A DNA stretch of 64,000 nt from CPC320 sp002684375. Its GTDB lineage: Bacteria; Pseudomonadota; Alphaproteobacteria; Rhodobacterales; Rhodobacteraceae. The notes beneath the pieces were generated by a model, which saw only the letters and a program-made list of their open reading frames with translations, was not told the DNA's origin and searched no databases. Position 1 is the first letter of the stretch, and each line of letters opens with the position of its first letter. Below, piece by piece: positions 25,527 to 34,517 of this stretch. Position numbers and translations under genes: made by a program. The stretch is taken from contig CBFIHZ010000013.1 of assembly GCA_965662545.1 (NCBI GenBank), forward strand, positions 1 through 64,000, given 5' to 3'.

Positions 25527-26849
25527 TTATCTTACGAAATCTGGATAGGCTTCCATGCCAAGTTCCGCAGTATCAAGGCCGGTGATTTCATCTTCTTCAC
25601 TGACACGGATGCCAAGAATCGCATTCAAAATGACCCAGGCTGCGCCAGAGATCACGAAGGTAAACACCCCAACAACAACAATGCCGTAAATCTGCGTGCC
25701 AAGCGCCGCTTCGGGGTTGGTTAATACGACCGCCAAAGTGCCCCAGATACCAGCGAACAGGTGCACTGGAATAGCGCCAACCACGTCATCAATTTTGAAC
25801 TTATCAAGCAGCGGCACACCGTAGACGACGATCACACCGCCGACACCACCGATAAAACAGGTCCAGCCCATTGTCGGGGTCAACGGCTCGGCAGTGATCG
25901 ACACCAAACCGGCCAAAGCACCGTTCAGCACCATGGTCAGGTCAACCTTGCCATAGGCGAGTTGAGTGGCAAGCATCGCGACAAAAGCGCCAGCAGCAGC
26001 AGCCATATTGGTGTTGACAAAAATCCGCGACACATCAGCGATATCACCAATCGATCCCATGGCCAGTTGCGACCCACCGTTAAAGCCAAACCAACCAAGC
26101 CACAGGATAAATGTGCCCAAAGTGGCCAATGGCAAGTTAGAACCCAGCATTGGCACAACGCCGCCATCTTTGTATTTGCCCAGGCGTGGACCAAGGATCA
26201 ACGCACCGGCAAGGGCCGCCCAGCCACCAACCGAATGCACAACAGTCGAGCCGGCGAAATCGAGGAAACCAGCTGCATCCAGAAAACCGCCACCCCATTT
26301 CCAGGAGGCTTGCAATGGATAAATCGCGCCGGTCAACAGCGCGGTAAAGATCAAGAACGGCCACAACTTAATCCGTTCCGCCAAAGCACCCGACACAATA
26401 GACGCCGTGGCGGCGCAGAACATCAGTTGAAAGAAATAATCCGACGCTGTCGCGGCATAGGCATAGTCGTCAACCCCATCAGCAGAGACGCCAACGCCTT
26501 CCATCACTGCCACACCCCAGACGCCCGACAGTACTTTTTCAATGCCCCAAGTACCCAGCGGATACATCAAATTATAACCGACCAAATAGTAAGCGATACA
26601 CGCAATGCTGAACAAACCCATATTTTTGGTCAATTGCATCGTCACATTTTTAGAGCGCACCAGACCTGCTTCCAGCATTGCAAAACCGGCCGCCATAAAG
26701 AACACCAAAAAACCCCCAATCAAGAACAACAATGTGTTCATGATCCAAATCATATCAGTTGGCACCGCTTTGGGGGCCTCTTCGGCAAATCCAATCGCCG
26801 GCAGAGCAATCATCGTGGCGGCCAAAGACAGCATTTTTTGTAGTTTCAT
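25527..26849 (-). CDS. amt: Ammonium transporter Amt
   Basis: A 440-residue Amt/MEP/Rh channel with an N-terminal signal-like segment (MKLQKMLSLAATMIALPAIGFAEEAPKA) and eleven membrane spans. Family signatures include FFMAAGFAMLEAGLVRSKN, FDFAGSTVVHSVGGWAALAGALILGPRLGKY (in pieces; the conserved pore His is in VVHSVGG) and HLFAGIWGTLAV. It conducts ammonia/ammonium across the inner membrane and is blocked by unmodified GlnK. It follows glnK by 28 bases, the usual glnK-amtB unit induced on nitrogen limitation. Start with AAAGGAAA upstream. Confidence 0.95.
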   Translation of the reverse strand: MKLQKMLSLAATMIALPAIGFAEEAPKAVPTDMIWIMNTLLFLIGGFLVFFMAAGFAMLEAGLVRSKNVTMQLTKNMGLFSIACIAYYLVGYNLMYPLGTWGIEKVLSGVWGVAVMEGVGVSADGVDDYAYAATASDYFFQLMFCAATASIVSGALAERIKLWPFLIFTALLTGAIYPLQASWKWGGGFLDAAGFLDFAGSTVVHSVGGWAALAGALILGPRLGKYKDGGVVPMLGSNLPLATLGTFILWLGWFGFNGGSQLAMGSIGDIADVSRIFVNTNMAAAAGAFVAMLATQLAYGKVDLTMVLNGALAGLVSITAEPLTPTMGWTCFIGGVGGVIVVYGVPLLDKFKIDDVVGAIPVHLFAGIWGTLAVVLTNPEAALGTQIYGIVVVGVFTFVISGAAWVILNAILGIRVSEEDEITGLDTAELGMEAYPDFVR

Positions 26850-26877
26850 CTCATATTTCCTTTGCTACTGCACATGA

Positions 26878-27216
26878 TCAAATTGCGTCGGCGCCGGTTT
26901 CACCGGTGCGCACTCGAACAACCTGTTCCGCGTCTAGGACGAATATTTTTCCATCACCAATCTTGCCAGTGCGGGCAGCAGTGGTAATTTTTTCAACAAC
27001 CTGATCTGCCATCGCTGCATCAACGACCAGTTCCAATTTAATTTTGGGAACGAAATTCACGACATATTCCGCGCCACGATAGGTTTCTGTATGGCCTGAT
27101 TGGGCCCCAAACCCTTTGATTTCTGTAACCATCATACCGCGTACGCCCATATCGGTGAGCGCCTCACGCACTTCATCAAGCTTGAACGGTTTGATCGTTG
27201 CTATGATCAGTTTCAC
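26878..27216 (-). CDS. glnK: Nitrogen regulatory protein P-II (GlnK)
   Basis: A 112-residue PII protein with GTG start at 27216 and AAGGAAC upstream. It contains the complete T-loop with the uridylylation site Tyr51 (ETYRGAEYVVNFVPK), the B-loop TAARTGKIGDGKIFV and the C-loop end RTGETG. It senses ATP/ADP and 2-oxoglutarate and gates the Amt channel encoded next. Its upstream region (27217-27467), shared with the divergent penicillin-binding protein gene, shows no convincing sigma-54 site but does hold a short A/T palindrome. Confidence 0.96.
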   Translation of the reverse strand: MKLIIATIKPFKLDEVREALTDMGVRGMMVTEIKGFGAQSGHTETYRGAEYVVNFVPKIKLELVVDAAMADQVVEKITTAARTGKIGDGKIFVLDAEQVVRVRTGETGADAI

Positions 27217-27330
27217 ATCTGTTCCTTTCTTTTGGTAGATTCGTCGTCGACACCTCGCCCTAATAGACTGGCAGGTGGCGGAGAGAGTGAAGCTTGCGGA
27301 GGGGCAATTTCGCGCAATTCTGCCGATAAT

Positions 27331-27345
27331 GATTAAAATTTAATC
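27331..27345. promoter_or_regulatory. A/T-rich palindrome between glnK and the penicillin-binding protein gene
   Basis: GATTAAA-A-TTTAATC forms a perfect 7+1+7 inverted repeat in the 251-base divergent promoter region, next to TATATAATATTAT. It may be an operator or part of a promoter. No direct evidence for either. Confidence 0.3.
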
Positions 27346-27467
27346 GTATATAATATTATGTCTATTTATTGGGCGAAATTGAAATTCATTAAGGCAGCTG
27401 CGCCTCTCTACAACACCAATAAACTGCGATATGGTAAATCTTTCCAAAGCACGTAACAGGCAAAAGA

Positions 27468-29660
27468 ATGAGTGACGCAAAGCGCAAAAAACCAAAGCTC
27501 GTCGCCGAGCGGCGCTATGCTCAACCCTCTTTAAAAACCGGCGCAAAAAATTCTGTCAAAACCAGAGTTGATAAAAAAACCAAACCAAGCGCGCCTAAGA
27601 ATGACACATGGATTTGGCGAGGGATACGCATTGTACTATGGTTGCCAAAGCTTGTTTTAAGCCTGCTCTGGGCTTTCAGTTGGCGGATCACTGTCCTGAT
27701 ATCACTTTTGGTTGGCGTTGCAGTCTTACTGAATTATCGTACCCTTCCCGAAGCCCACCAGTTACTCGACGGACGGGCACGGGGATCTGTGACCCTGCAA
27801 GACCGATACAGCAAAGTATTTGCTTGGCGTGGTGACCAATATGGCGGGCGCGTCACGGCGCAAACCGTCTCTCATCATTTGCGAAACGCCGTGATCGCAA
27901 CCGAAGACCGGCGCTTTTATAGCCATTTTGGCATCAGCCCCCGTGGCATTGCCAGCGCGGTACGCATCAATCTGCGGGAAGGCCGCGGGCCACTATCGGG
28001 CCACGGTGGATCAACCATCACCCAGCAAGTCGCAAAGTTGCTCTGTCTTGGGCACCCCTACGATGCAACCAAATGGGACAGCGAAGCCCTCTATGAGGCC
28101 GACTGCCGCAAAGGATCGATTTGGCGCAAAATACGCGAAGCGATATTTGCACTGTCATTGGAGATCAAATACACCAAGGACGAAATTCTGACGATTTATC
28201 TCAACCGCGCCTTTCTTGGCGCGGGGGCGCGGGGTTTTGAAGCGGCAAGTCAACGCTATTTTGGCAAACCCGCCGCTCAAGTGACCCCCGCCGAAAGCGC
28301 AATGTTGGCCGGTTTGCTGGTGGCCCCGACGCGCTATGCACCCACCAATAACCTCATTAGGTCCCAGAACAGAGCCAGCGTGATTATTGGGCTGATGCGC
28401 GACCAAAATTACCTCACGCAGACCCAAGCTCAAAAGGCCCTGAACGAACCGGCACGGCTGTCACCTGCCGCCAAAGCCCGCGCCGGCGGCTATTTTGCCG
28501 ATTGGGTGATGTCGAGCGGTCCAGAGTTTTTCACCCGAAAGACAACCGAGGATGTGATCGTCAAAACCACCCTCGACCAGAGAATCCAAACAGCCGCAGA
28601 AACTGCGCTGCAAGCGGTATTTACCAAAAGCGTCACCAAAAACTCAAGGGCACAGGCGGCCATTGTGGTCATGTCCCCCGACGGCGCAGTGCGTGCGATG
28701 GTTGGCGGACGTGAAAATATCGTCTCGGGCGTTTTCAATCGCGCCACACAAGCCAAACGGCAAACCGGGTCTGCCTTCAAACCTTTTGTCTATGCTGCCG
28801 CATTGGAACTTGGCTATAGCCATAACGACACAGTGCAAGATACACCTCTAACATTGAACATTTCCGGCTCAGGGCCATGGACACCGAAAAACTATACGAA
28901 AAAATTTCGCGGCCCAGTCACATTGACCCAAGCGTTGGCAGGGTCATTGAACATCCCCGCTGTGCGGGTCAGTGAGGCCGTTGGACGCAAAAACGTTCGA
29001 CGCGTTGCCAATGATTTTGGCATCACCAGCTCCCTGGCCGTCGGGCCGGCACTGGCGCTGGGTGTCTCAGAGGCAACCCTGCTTGAAATGGTCGGAGCTT
29101 ATGCCGGCATTCTCAACGGCGGGTCTTCTGTCACCCCCTTTGGATTGAAAGAATTACGGCTTCTGAATGCAAAAGAGCCGGTAATCGGGGCAGATGGCGG
29201 TATCGGAGAGAGAGTAATCCGCGAAAGTGTCGCACAAGAGCTGATCTTTATGATGCACAAGGTGGTTCAGGATGGTACAGGCCGCCAGGCCGCGCTTGAA
29301 GGTGTTGAAGTGGCCGGCAAAACCGGAACGACTCAGGCAGCCCGCGACGCTTGGTTTATCGGCTTTACTGCAGATTACGTTGCTGGCGTCTGGATGGGAT
29401 ACGATGACAACACCCCCCTATCCGGGGTCACGGGGGGCGGATTACCCGCAGAGATATGGCGCGAGACCATGCGACGGGTGTACGATGGTGTGCCCGCCAG
29501 ACCCCTGCCAATGTTGCGCCCCACACAGAGCCAAGATCAGATACGGATGATCGGCGGAACACCCGTCACCCGGCCACAAACCCTTAATCCAAAACAGGAT
29601 CCAAAACCGCGCGAAACGGCTTTGACCCGGTTTCTCAACGGTTTATTCGGACAGAATTAA
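27468..29660 (+). CDS. Bifunctional penicillin-binding protein (PBP1A/1C class: transglycosylase and transpeptidase)
   Basis: A 730-residue class A PBP. A Lys/Arg-rich cytoplasmic tail (1-45) precedes a membrane anchor (about 58-85). The GT51 glycosyltransferase has EDRRFYSHFGISPRG and GGSTITQQVAKLL, with a short Cys-containing insert (CLGHPYDATKWDSEA) before KIREAIFALSLE. The transpeptidase shows SxxK in TGSAFKPF, SxN in GSLNIP and KTG in VAGKTGTTQAARDAWF. It polymerises and cross-links peptidoglycan at the inner membrane. Its stop overlaps the convergent mlaC-like stop by four bases. The insert is probably a lineage feature rather than damage. Confidence 0.92.
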   Translation: MSDAKRKKPKLVAERRYAQPSLKTGAKNSVKTRVDKKTKPSAPKNDTWIWRGIRIVLWLPKLVLSLLWAFSWRITVLISLLVGVAVLLNYRTLPEAHQLLDGRARGSVTLQDRYSKVFAWRGDQYGGRVTAQTVSHHLRNAVIATEDRRFYSHFGISPRGIASAVRINLREGRGPLSGHGGSTITQQVAKLLCLGHPYDATKWDSEALYEADCRKGSIWRKIREAIFALSLEIKYTKDEILTIYLNRAFLGAGARGFEAASQRYFGKPAAQVTPAESAMLAGLLVAPTRYAPTNNLIRSQNRASVIIGLMRDQNYLTQTQAQKALNEPARLSPAAKARAGGYFADWVMSSGPEFFTRKTTEDVIVKTTLDQRIQTAAETALQAVFTKSVTKNSRAQAAIVVMSPDGAVRAMVGGRENIVSGVFNRATQAKRQTGSAFKPFVYAAALELGYSHNDTVQDTPLTLNISGSGPWTPKNYTKKFRGPVTLTQALAGSLNIPAVRVSEAVGRKNVRRVANDFGITSSLAVGPALALGVSEATLLEMVGAYAGILNGGSSVTPFGLKELRLLNAKEPVIGADGGIGERVIRESVAQELIFMMHKVVQDGTGRQAALEGVEVAGKTGTTQAARDAWFIGFTADYVAGVWMGYDDNTPLSGVTGGGLPAEIWRETMRRVYDGVPARPLPMLRPTQSQDQIRMIGGTPVTRPQTLNPKQDPKPRETALTRFLNGLFGQN

Positions 29661-30262
29661 CCAGCTTTGCGCAGATCTGCGATCATCTTGTCAAGATTAC
29701 CGCGACGCCGGTCCAACATTGCACCGATTTCAGCACGCTCTGCCAGCAACATGTTGACCCCCTCAACAAACAAATTGAAAAACAGGTCTTTTCCAGATTT
29801 ATCTGAAACTAGAAAGGCGATTTCAACCGGCGCCTTCCCTTTAAGATGCGCGGTGGCCTTCACCTCAAAGAAGCTTTTGACTTTACGGGTGCTTTTGACC
29901 TTAATCTCGCCGCCGATGAAGCCTTGAAACTGTTTGCCGTATTTCCGCGCAATATAGCCTTGAAACCCTTTTGTGAAGGCGCGCATCTGGGATTTGCTGG
30001 CGCGACGCCCCTCAACACCCAAACCGTAACGGGCGATAGTCGGCACATCCGCATAGGTGCCGAAAATTCGCTCAAAATCGGCAAACATCTTGGCGTCGCT
30101 TTTTCCAGAGGCCACCACCTTGTTGATATCCGCCACCAACTTATCAACCAAATTCGTCGCCTCGGCTTTGGACATTGCCCAAAGCGGACTTACCATTGTC
30201 GGCGCCAAGATGAAGGCACAGCCAGCCATCAAAGTTTTACGACGTGAAAGTTTATTCAGCAT
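29657..30262 (-). CDS. MlaC/Ttg2D family periplasmic phospholipid-binding protein
   Basis: A 201-residue protein. The start at 30262 (MLNKLSRRKTLMAGCAF) gives a signal peptide with twin-Arg-like RRKT, cut near WAM; upstream in-frame codons lie inside mlaA. The mature part follows the MlaC fold: FADVERIF-like DFERIFGTYADVPTIARYGLG, AFTKGFQGYIARKYGKQF and a C-terminal basic helix. MlaC shuttles phospholipid between the outer-membrane MlaA complex and an inner-membrane ABC transporter. It overlaps the mlaA-like stop by 11 bases. No mlaBDEF genes are in the window, so the ABC part must be encoded elsewhere. Confidence 0.87.
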   Translation of the reverse strand: MLNKLSRRKTLMAGCAFILAPTMVSPLWAMSKAEATNLVDKLVADINKVVASGKSDAKMFADFERIFGTYADVPTIARYGLGVEGRRASKSQMRAFTKGFQGYIARKYGKQFQGFIGGEIKVKSTRKVKSFFEVKATAHLKGKAPVEIAFLVSDKSGKDLFFNLFVEGVNMLLAERAEIGAMLDRRRGNLDKMIADLRKAG

Positions 30263-31028
30263 AGATATCCTCGTATGGATCGAAGTATGCATCATCATAC
30301 TCGGTCTCGTCGGTGCCGCCCAGTGTAAAATTCCTGTTTTGCAGGTAAAATAACCGTGATTGGGCATAACTGTCGGCGCTGTCGTATAAAATAGCATCAA
30401 CCGTTGACCCGTATTGGCTCCTTTTCCCAAGCCCAGCGGCAACCTGTGCGGCGCGACTGTATTTGCGATAGTCGCCGTTTGAAAGATTTCCTAATGGATT
30501 TGTGATGAAATCGACCACAATGCCAACCGCAGCGCGCTCACTTGACGGACCGAGAACCGGCAGTTCAAGATAGGCACCTTGCGGCGTATTCCAAACATGT
30601 AAAGTCTCGCCAAAATCAGATCTAACTTCGGTCAGTCCAAAATCGCTGGACGGGTCAAACATACCCGCCAATCCCAAAGTGCTGTTGACCACCAACCGCA
30701 GTGTATTTTGGCCGGCACCCGGTATATTACCCTGCAAAAGGTTATTCACAATCGAACTGGGCAATGCGAGGTTATCGGCAAAATTGCTCACCACAATTTG
30801 CCCCTCAGGCGGGACAACTGCCACATAGGCTTTACTTACTGGGCGAATGATTTTTTTATCAAGCTGCCGGTTGAGCGCGTGCACCTTGCGGTTTTGAGCC
30901 TCATAGGGATCATCTGAGGATGCAATCGTGGGGTTGGACGGCGCGGCACATCCAGACAGTCCAAAGGCTGTGCCGAAAGACAGCAAAGCTGCAAGTAGAA
31001 CAGGAGATAAATCTTTAAACATGCACAT
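30252..31028 (-). CDS. MlaA (VacJ) family lipoprotein
   Basis: A 258-residue lipoprotein with lipobox LSGC after a hydrophobic signal (LLAALLSFGTAFG). The start is ATG at 31028 or 31022; no strong ribosome-binding site decides. The MlaA domain is clear: DPYEAQNRKVHALNRQLDK, NNLLQGNIPGAGQNTLRLVVNSTLGLAGMFDPSSDFGL (in pieces) and TLHVWNTPQGAYLELPVLGPSSERAAVG. It removes mislocalised phospholipid from the outer leaflet of the outer membrane. Paired with mlaC in one operon. Confidence 0.9.
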   Translation of the reverse strand: MCMFKDLSPVLLAALLSFGTAFGLSGCAAPSNPTIASSDDPYEAQNRKVHALNRQLDKKIIRPVSKAYVAVVPPEGQIVVSNFADNLALPSSIVNNLLQGNIPGAGQNTLRLVVNSTLGLAGMFDPSSDFGLTEVRSDFGETLHVWNTPQGAYLELPVLGPSSERAAVGIVVDFITNPLGNLSNGDYRKYSRAAQVAAGLGKRSQYGSTVDAILYDSADSYAQSRLFYLQNRNFTLGGTDETEYDDAYFDPYEDIYAE

Positions 31029-31183
31029 TCTGTCGATTCTAGGCTGGGGTCAGGATTCTTTAGCGGATTTACCCCACTAAACCAACACTTCCAGCATTTT
31101 TTTAGCTCTCTTTTTAAAAACGTGACAAATTTTTTAACCCGATTGCTGGATGCTGGCGATCAGAACAATCAAAAAGACATAAA

Positions 31184-32682
31184 ATGGCGCAAATACTCAG
31201 CTCAATTAACCCCTCGGTCACTACGCCAGGCCACACTGAATTGCAGGGGGCGCAACGTTGGTGCCGCTCGCTGTATGGCGCGACCACTGGGTTAAGCATT
31301 TTTATTTTTGCAATCTACTGATGTTGACAGGGCCACTCTATAAACTGCAGGTCTACGACAGTGTGCTCAGCAGCCGATCCCTTGCCATAGTGCTTGTCCT
31401 CGCCGCATGGATCGCACTTTTATGTATGATAACTGGAATTCGTGATTGTTGCCGCACCCGGCGGATGGCCAGATCTGGCAAAGGTTTCCCGCAAGCTCTT
31501 GAAAAACCCTTCTTGGACGCCGCGATGGGTGCATCCCTCTCCCCAGATGACGCAAAAGGCAGCACCGGGTTGCGGAACCGCGATGCCATACAGCGATGGG
31601 TGTCCTCACCCGCCTTAATAGCCTTGTTTGACCCGCCGTGGACACCGCCATTTCTGGCTGGTATCCGCATGTTGCATCCGCTGTTAGGGTCTTTTGCCCT
31701 TGTGGCTGTGGCTATATTGATTGCGCTTGCACTGGTGAACCAATGGAGCAGCCGTATGGTGCTGGCCGAGGCGCATCGGGGACTTTACCACGTCAACGGA
31801 TTGTCTGATAAAATCCGAACCGAGACCGACATGAGCCAGAGCATGGGCATGCATCAAGTAACCTATACGCGCTGTCAGGCGCAGCAACGCGGCGCTGCAT
31901 TGACACAACTGGTGGCCGCCACTCTGGCTGGCACTTTTGGGGCGGTCATAAAAATCCCCCGCATGTTCTTGCAATCTGCCATCATGGGGCCGAGTGCCTA
32001 TCTTGTTTTGCAGACTACCGTGTCCCCGGGCGCCAGGATCGCCAGCTCTGTATTGATGGGGCGGGCGCTGGCAAGGGCGCCCACCCCTGTCCGGGCGCCC
32101 GCCGGTGGCATAGAACGGCTGGATGGCGCATCTCTTAATCACTATGACCCCAGTCTACCGGGTGTTTATATCCGCTTACTACTTAAAAACACAGATTTCT
32201 TTGACGGCAGTCTTACCGAAAATATTGTGCGTATGTTATCGTCACCAGACTCCCAAAGCGTTGCCAACGCCGCCCAGAAAGCCTGTGTGCATGAGATGAT
32301 CCTGCACCTGCCAGAGAGCTATGATACGATGCTCGGCGGTGGCGGTATGCAATTATCCGGCGGTCAAATGCGACGGATTGGTCTGGCCCAAGCGCTTTAC
32401 AGCGACCCAGTTAATCTGATTTTAGACAAGCCAAACTCGAATCTCGACAGCGCTGGAAACACAACACTAAACACAACAATCCGGCAAATTAAAGCTATAC
32501 AAAAAACTGGTCTCATTATAGGCAAATGGCCCGCTGCAATTGCGGAATGTGGCGTTTTACCGGTACTCGACGACGGCAGGCAAACCGTCTTTGGGCCCCG
32601 TGATAAAATACGCGCATCAATGGTTCAAAATCATGGCAATATCGCCTCGGCGATCAGAACAAACAGCGCAGGCCTGCGATGA
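31184..32682 (+). pseudogene. Degenerate type I secretion ABC permease/ATPase (PrtD/HlyB type)
   Basis: Remnant of a T1SS ABC exporter. A first frame from ATG 31184 reads MAQILSSINPS...GLSIFIFAIY and then hits TGA; the family core NLLMLTGPLYKLQVYDSVLSSRS continues in another frame from about 31310, so one base is missing near the T-runs at 31300-31307. That second frame stays open for over 450 codons. The membrane domain is recognisable, but about 110-120 residues between GRALA and AGGIERLDGA are gone, including the whole Walker A region. LSGGQMRR remains, but Walker B reads LILDKPNSNLD (catalytic Glu changed to Lys) and the switch His of AHRP is replaced (GKWP). ATP-driven export seems impossible. 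It overlaps the intact HlyD-type gene by four bases. Confidence 0.8.
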
Positions 32683-33986
32683 GATCCAAAACTGATCCGC
32701 TCAGCGCGAACGGCACGGTTGCCTTGGGGGTTCTCACGCTGATTGTTCTGCTTGGGGCCGGTGGCACCTGGGCCACTTTGACCCGTATTTCAGGGGCCAT
32801 CATCGCCAGCGGGCGCATTGAAGTTGCGCAAAACCGACAGGTTGTTCAACACCCCGATGGTGGCGTGGTCGCAAAAATTGCCGTCAAAGAAGGGGCACGG
32901 GTCAACGCTGGCGACACCCTGATGACGCTTGATCCCAGCCAGCACTTGTCTGAACTTGTAATCCTCGAAGGTTTGTTATTTGAATTGATCGCGCGGCGCG
33001 GGCGGCTTGAGGCCGAACGTGAAGACCGCGTTGCGATTGCTTTCGACCCAGTGCTGCGCAACGCCTCTAGACGCGACATAAGACTACAAGGTCTAATGCA
33101 AGGCCAGAGACGTTTGTTTGCGGCGCGCAAAACCTCTTTGGGGCAACAAAAGGCGCAGTTGGAAAAACGGCGCAACCAGATTGCAGATCAGATCATCGGC
33201 ATCACCGCTCAGAAAACCGCTGCAGCGCGACAGGTCGAGTTGATCGAACAAGATCTCGAAGACCAGATAATTTTATTTGAACGCGGATTGACGCAAGCGA
33301 CCCGCATTCGAGATCTGAAACGCGAGCAGGCGCGTTTGCAGGGTATCCTGGGTGAATTGATTGCCCGAAAAGCGCAAGCCGAAGGGTTGATCACCGAAAT
33401 TGAGATTGAAACTGTCAAAATCAGCAGCACCCGCCATGAGACCGCCATCTCTCAGCTCAGGGATCAACACTATCGCGAAATGGAGCTGAAAGAGCAACGC
33501 CGGGCCCTGAAGCAACAACTTGCCCGACTAGACATAAAAGCCCCGGTTTCAGGCATTGTTTATGGCCTGCAGGTCTTTGCCCTGCGCGCGGTAATTCGCG
33601 CCGCAGAACCCTTGCTTTATCTGGTGCCGCAAGACCGGCCTCTGGTGATTGCAGCACAGGTTGCGCCAATGTATATTGATCAACTGTTCATTGGCCAAAC
33701 CGTCTTTTTGCGGTTCTCTGCACTGGACCAAAATAATACACCCGAACTCCTAGGTCTGGTTGCCCAGATTTCGGCCGACACCTTTCAAAACGACTCGGCA
33801 GAAGGCGCGTATTACCGCGTTGAGATTACACTGGCACAGGGCGAAACCGCACGCTTGCCCGAAGGGGCAACCCTTCGGCCAGGAATGCCTGTCGAAACTT
33901 ATATCAAAATCGGCGACCGCTCCCCGCTTGCATACTTGATAAAACCATTGAGCAATTACTTTGTGAAAGCCTTTCGGGAGCGGTGA
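32679..33986 (+). CDS. HlyD family type I secretion periplasmic adaptor
   Basis: A 435-residue membrane fusion protein: one N-terminal span (about 13-33), a lipoyl-like half (VVQHPDGGVVAKIAVKEGARVNAGDTL), a long coiled coil (about 95-270) and the second lipoyl half DIKAPVSGIVYGLQVFALRAVI followed by a beta-barrel (RPGMPVETYIKIGDRSPLAYLIKPL). It would bridge an inner-membrane ABC exporter and TolC. No damage is visible, although the ABC gene just upstream is disrupted and overlaps its start. Either decay of the ABC gene is recent, or the adaptor now serves another exporter. Confidence 0.9.
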   Translation: MRSKTDPLSANGTVALGVLTLIVLLGAGGTWATLTRISGAIIASGRIEVAQNRQVVQHPDGGVVAKIAVKEGARVNAGDTLMTLDPSQHLSELVILEGLLFELIARRGRLEAEREDRVAIAFDPVLRNASRRDIRLQGLMQGQRRLFAARKTSLGQQKAQLEKRRNQIADQIIGITAQKTAAARQVELIEQDLEDQIILFERGLTQATRIRDLKREQARLQGILGELIARKAQAEGLITEIEIETVKISSTRHETAISQLRDQHYREMELKEQRRALKQQLARLDIKAPVSGIVYGLQVFALRAVIRAAEPLLYLVPQDRPLVIAAQVAPMYIDQLFIGQTVFLRFSALDQNNTPELLGLVAQISADTFQNDSAEGAYYRVEITLAQGETARLPEGATLRPGMPVETYIKIGDRSPLAYLIKPLSNYFVKAFRER

Positions 33987-34052
33987 ATTTTACTTTCCGA
34001 TCTCCGATATCCAAGTTAATGAAAGACACCCTTTTATATTGGAGACGTTATC

Positions 34053-34517
34053 ATGAGCGGACAATTCGAAGCAAATCTCGCACAGCTTGGTGTCACCCTT
34101 CCCGACGCTCCAGCGCCAGCAGCCAATTATGTACCCTATGTGACGGTCGGTGATATCGTTTATGTTTCAGGTCAGATTTCCAATGGGGTCAATGGCTTGG
34201 TAACCGGGAAAGTCGGTCACTCAATGACCACACAAGAAGGTGCCGAGGCGGCAAAGCTTTGCGCGATCAGCCTTCTTGCGCAAGTAAAAGCAGCCTGTGG
34301 CGGTGATCTGGATCGCTTGGTCAAAGTGATAAAGCTTACCGGTTTTGTCAATTCGACCGACAGCTATACCGAGCAGCCTCAAGTCATCAACGGCGCCTCG
34401 GACTTTATGGTGGAAGCCTTGGGCGAGACCGGATGCCATGCGCGCGCGGCCGTGTCGGCTGCAGCGCTACCGCTCGGCGTCGCGGTTGAGATCGAGGGTA
34501 TATTTCAGATCAAATGA
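34053..34517 (+). CDS. RidA family protein
   Basis: A 154-residue member of the RidA/YjgF family with GGAGA before the ATG. It shows YVPYVTVGDIVYVSGQIS and, near the end, the conserved Arg and LPLGVAVEIEG segment (HARAAVSAAALPLGVAVEIEGIFQ). This longer subgroup is typical of alphaproteobacteria. RidA proteins hydrolyse reactive enamine/imine intermediates; the activity of this subgroup is not settled. Coupled to the GDPD gene by a four-base overlap. Confidence 0.88.
   Translation: MSGQFEANLAQLGVTLPDAPAPAANYVPYVTVGDIVYVSGQISNGVNGLVTGKVGHSMTTQEGAEAAKLCAISLLAQVKAACGGDLDRLVKVIKLTGFVNSTDSYTEQPQVINGASDFMVEALGETGCHARAAVSAAALPLGVAVEIEGIFQIK

Noticed and set aside
25761..26843. A 360-codon open frame on the plus strand opposite amt
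   Set aside because: It is a mirror of a conserved membrane protein gene, has a His/Gln/Arg-rich composition and no family features.
27217..27467. Sigma-54 promoter for glnK-amt
   Set aside because: The best minus-strand match has GG and GC elements one base off the required spacing, and no NtrC-like dyads were seen.
28020..28140. Cys-containing insert in the glycosyltransferase domain of the penicillin-binding protein as damage
   Set aside because: The frame and flanking motifs are intact, and similar inserts are recalled from other Roseobacter PBP1 proteins.
29657..29660. Convergent overlap of the penicillin-binding protein and mlaC-like stops as a sign of wrong gene ends
   Set aside because: Both reading frames end with well-conserved C-termini; a four-base convergent overlap is acceptable.
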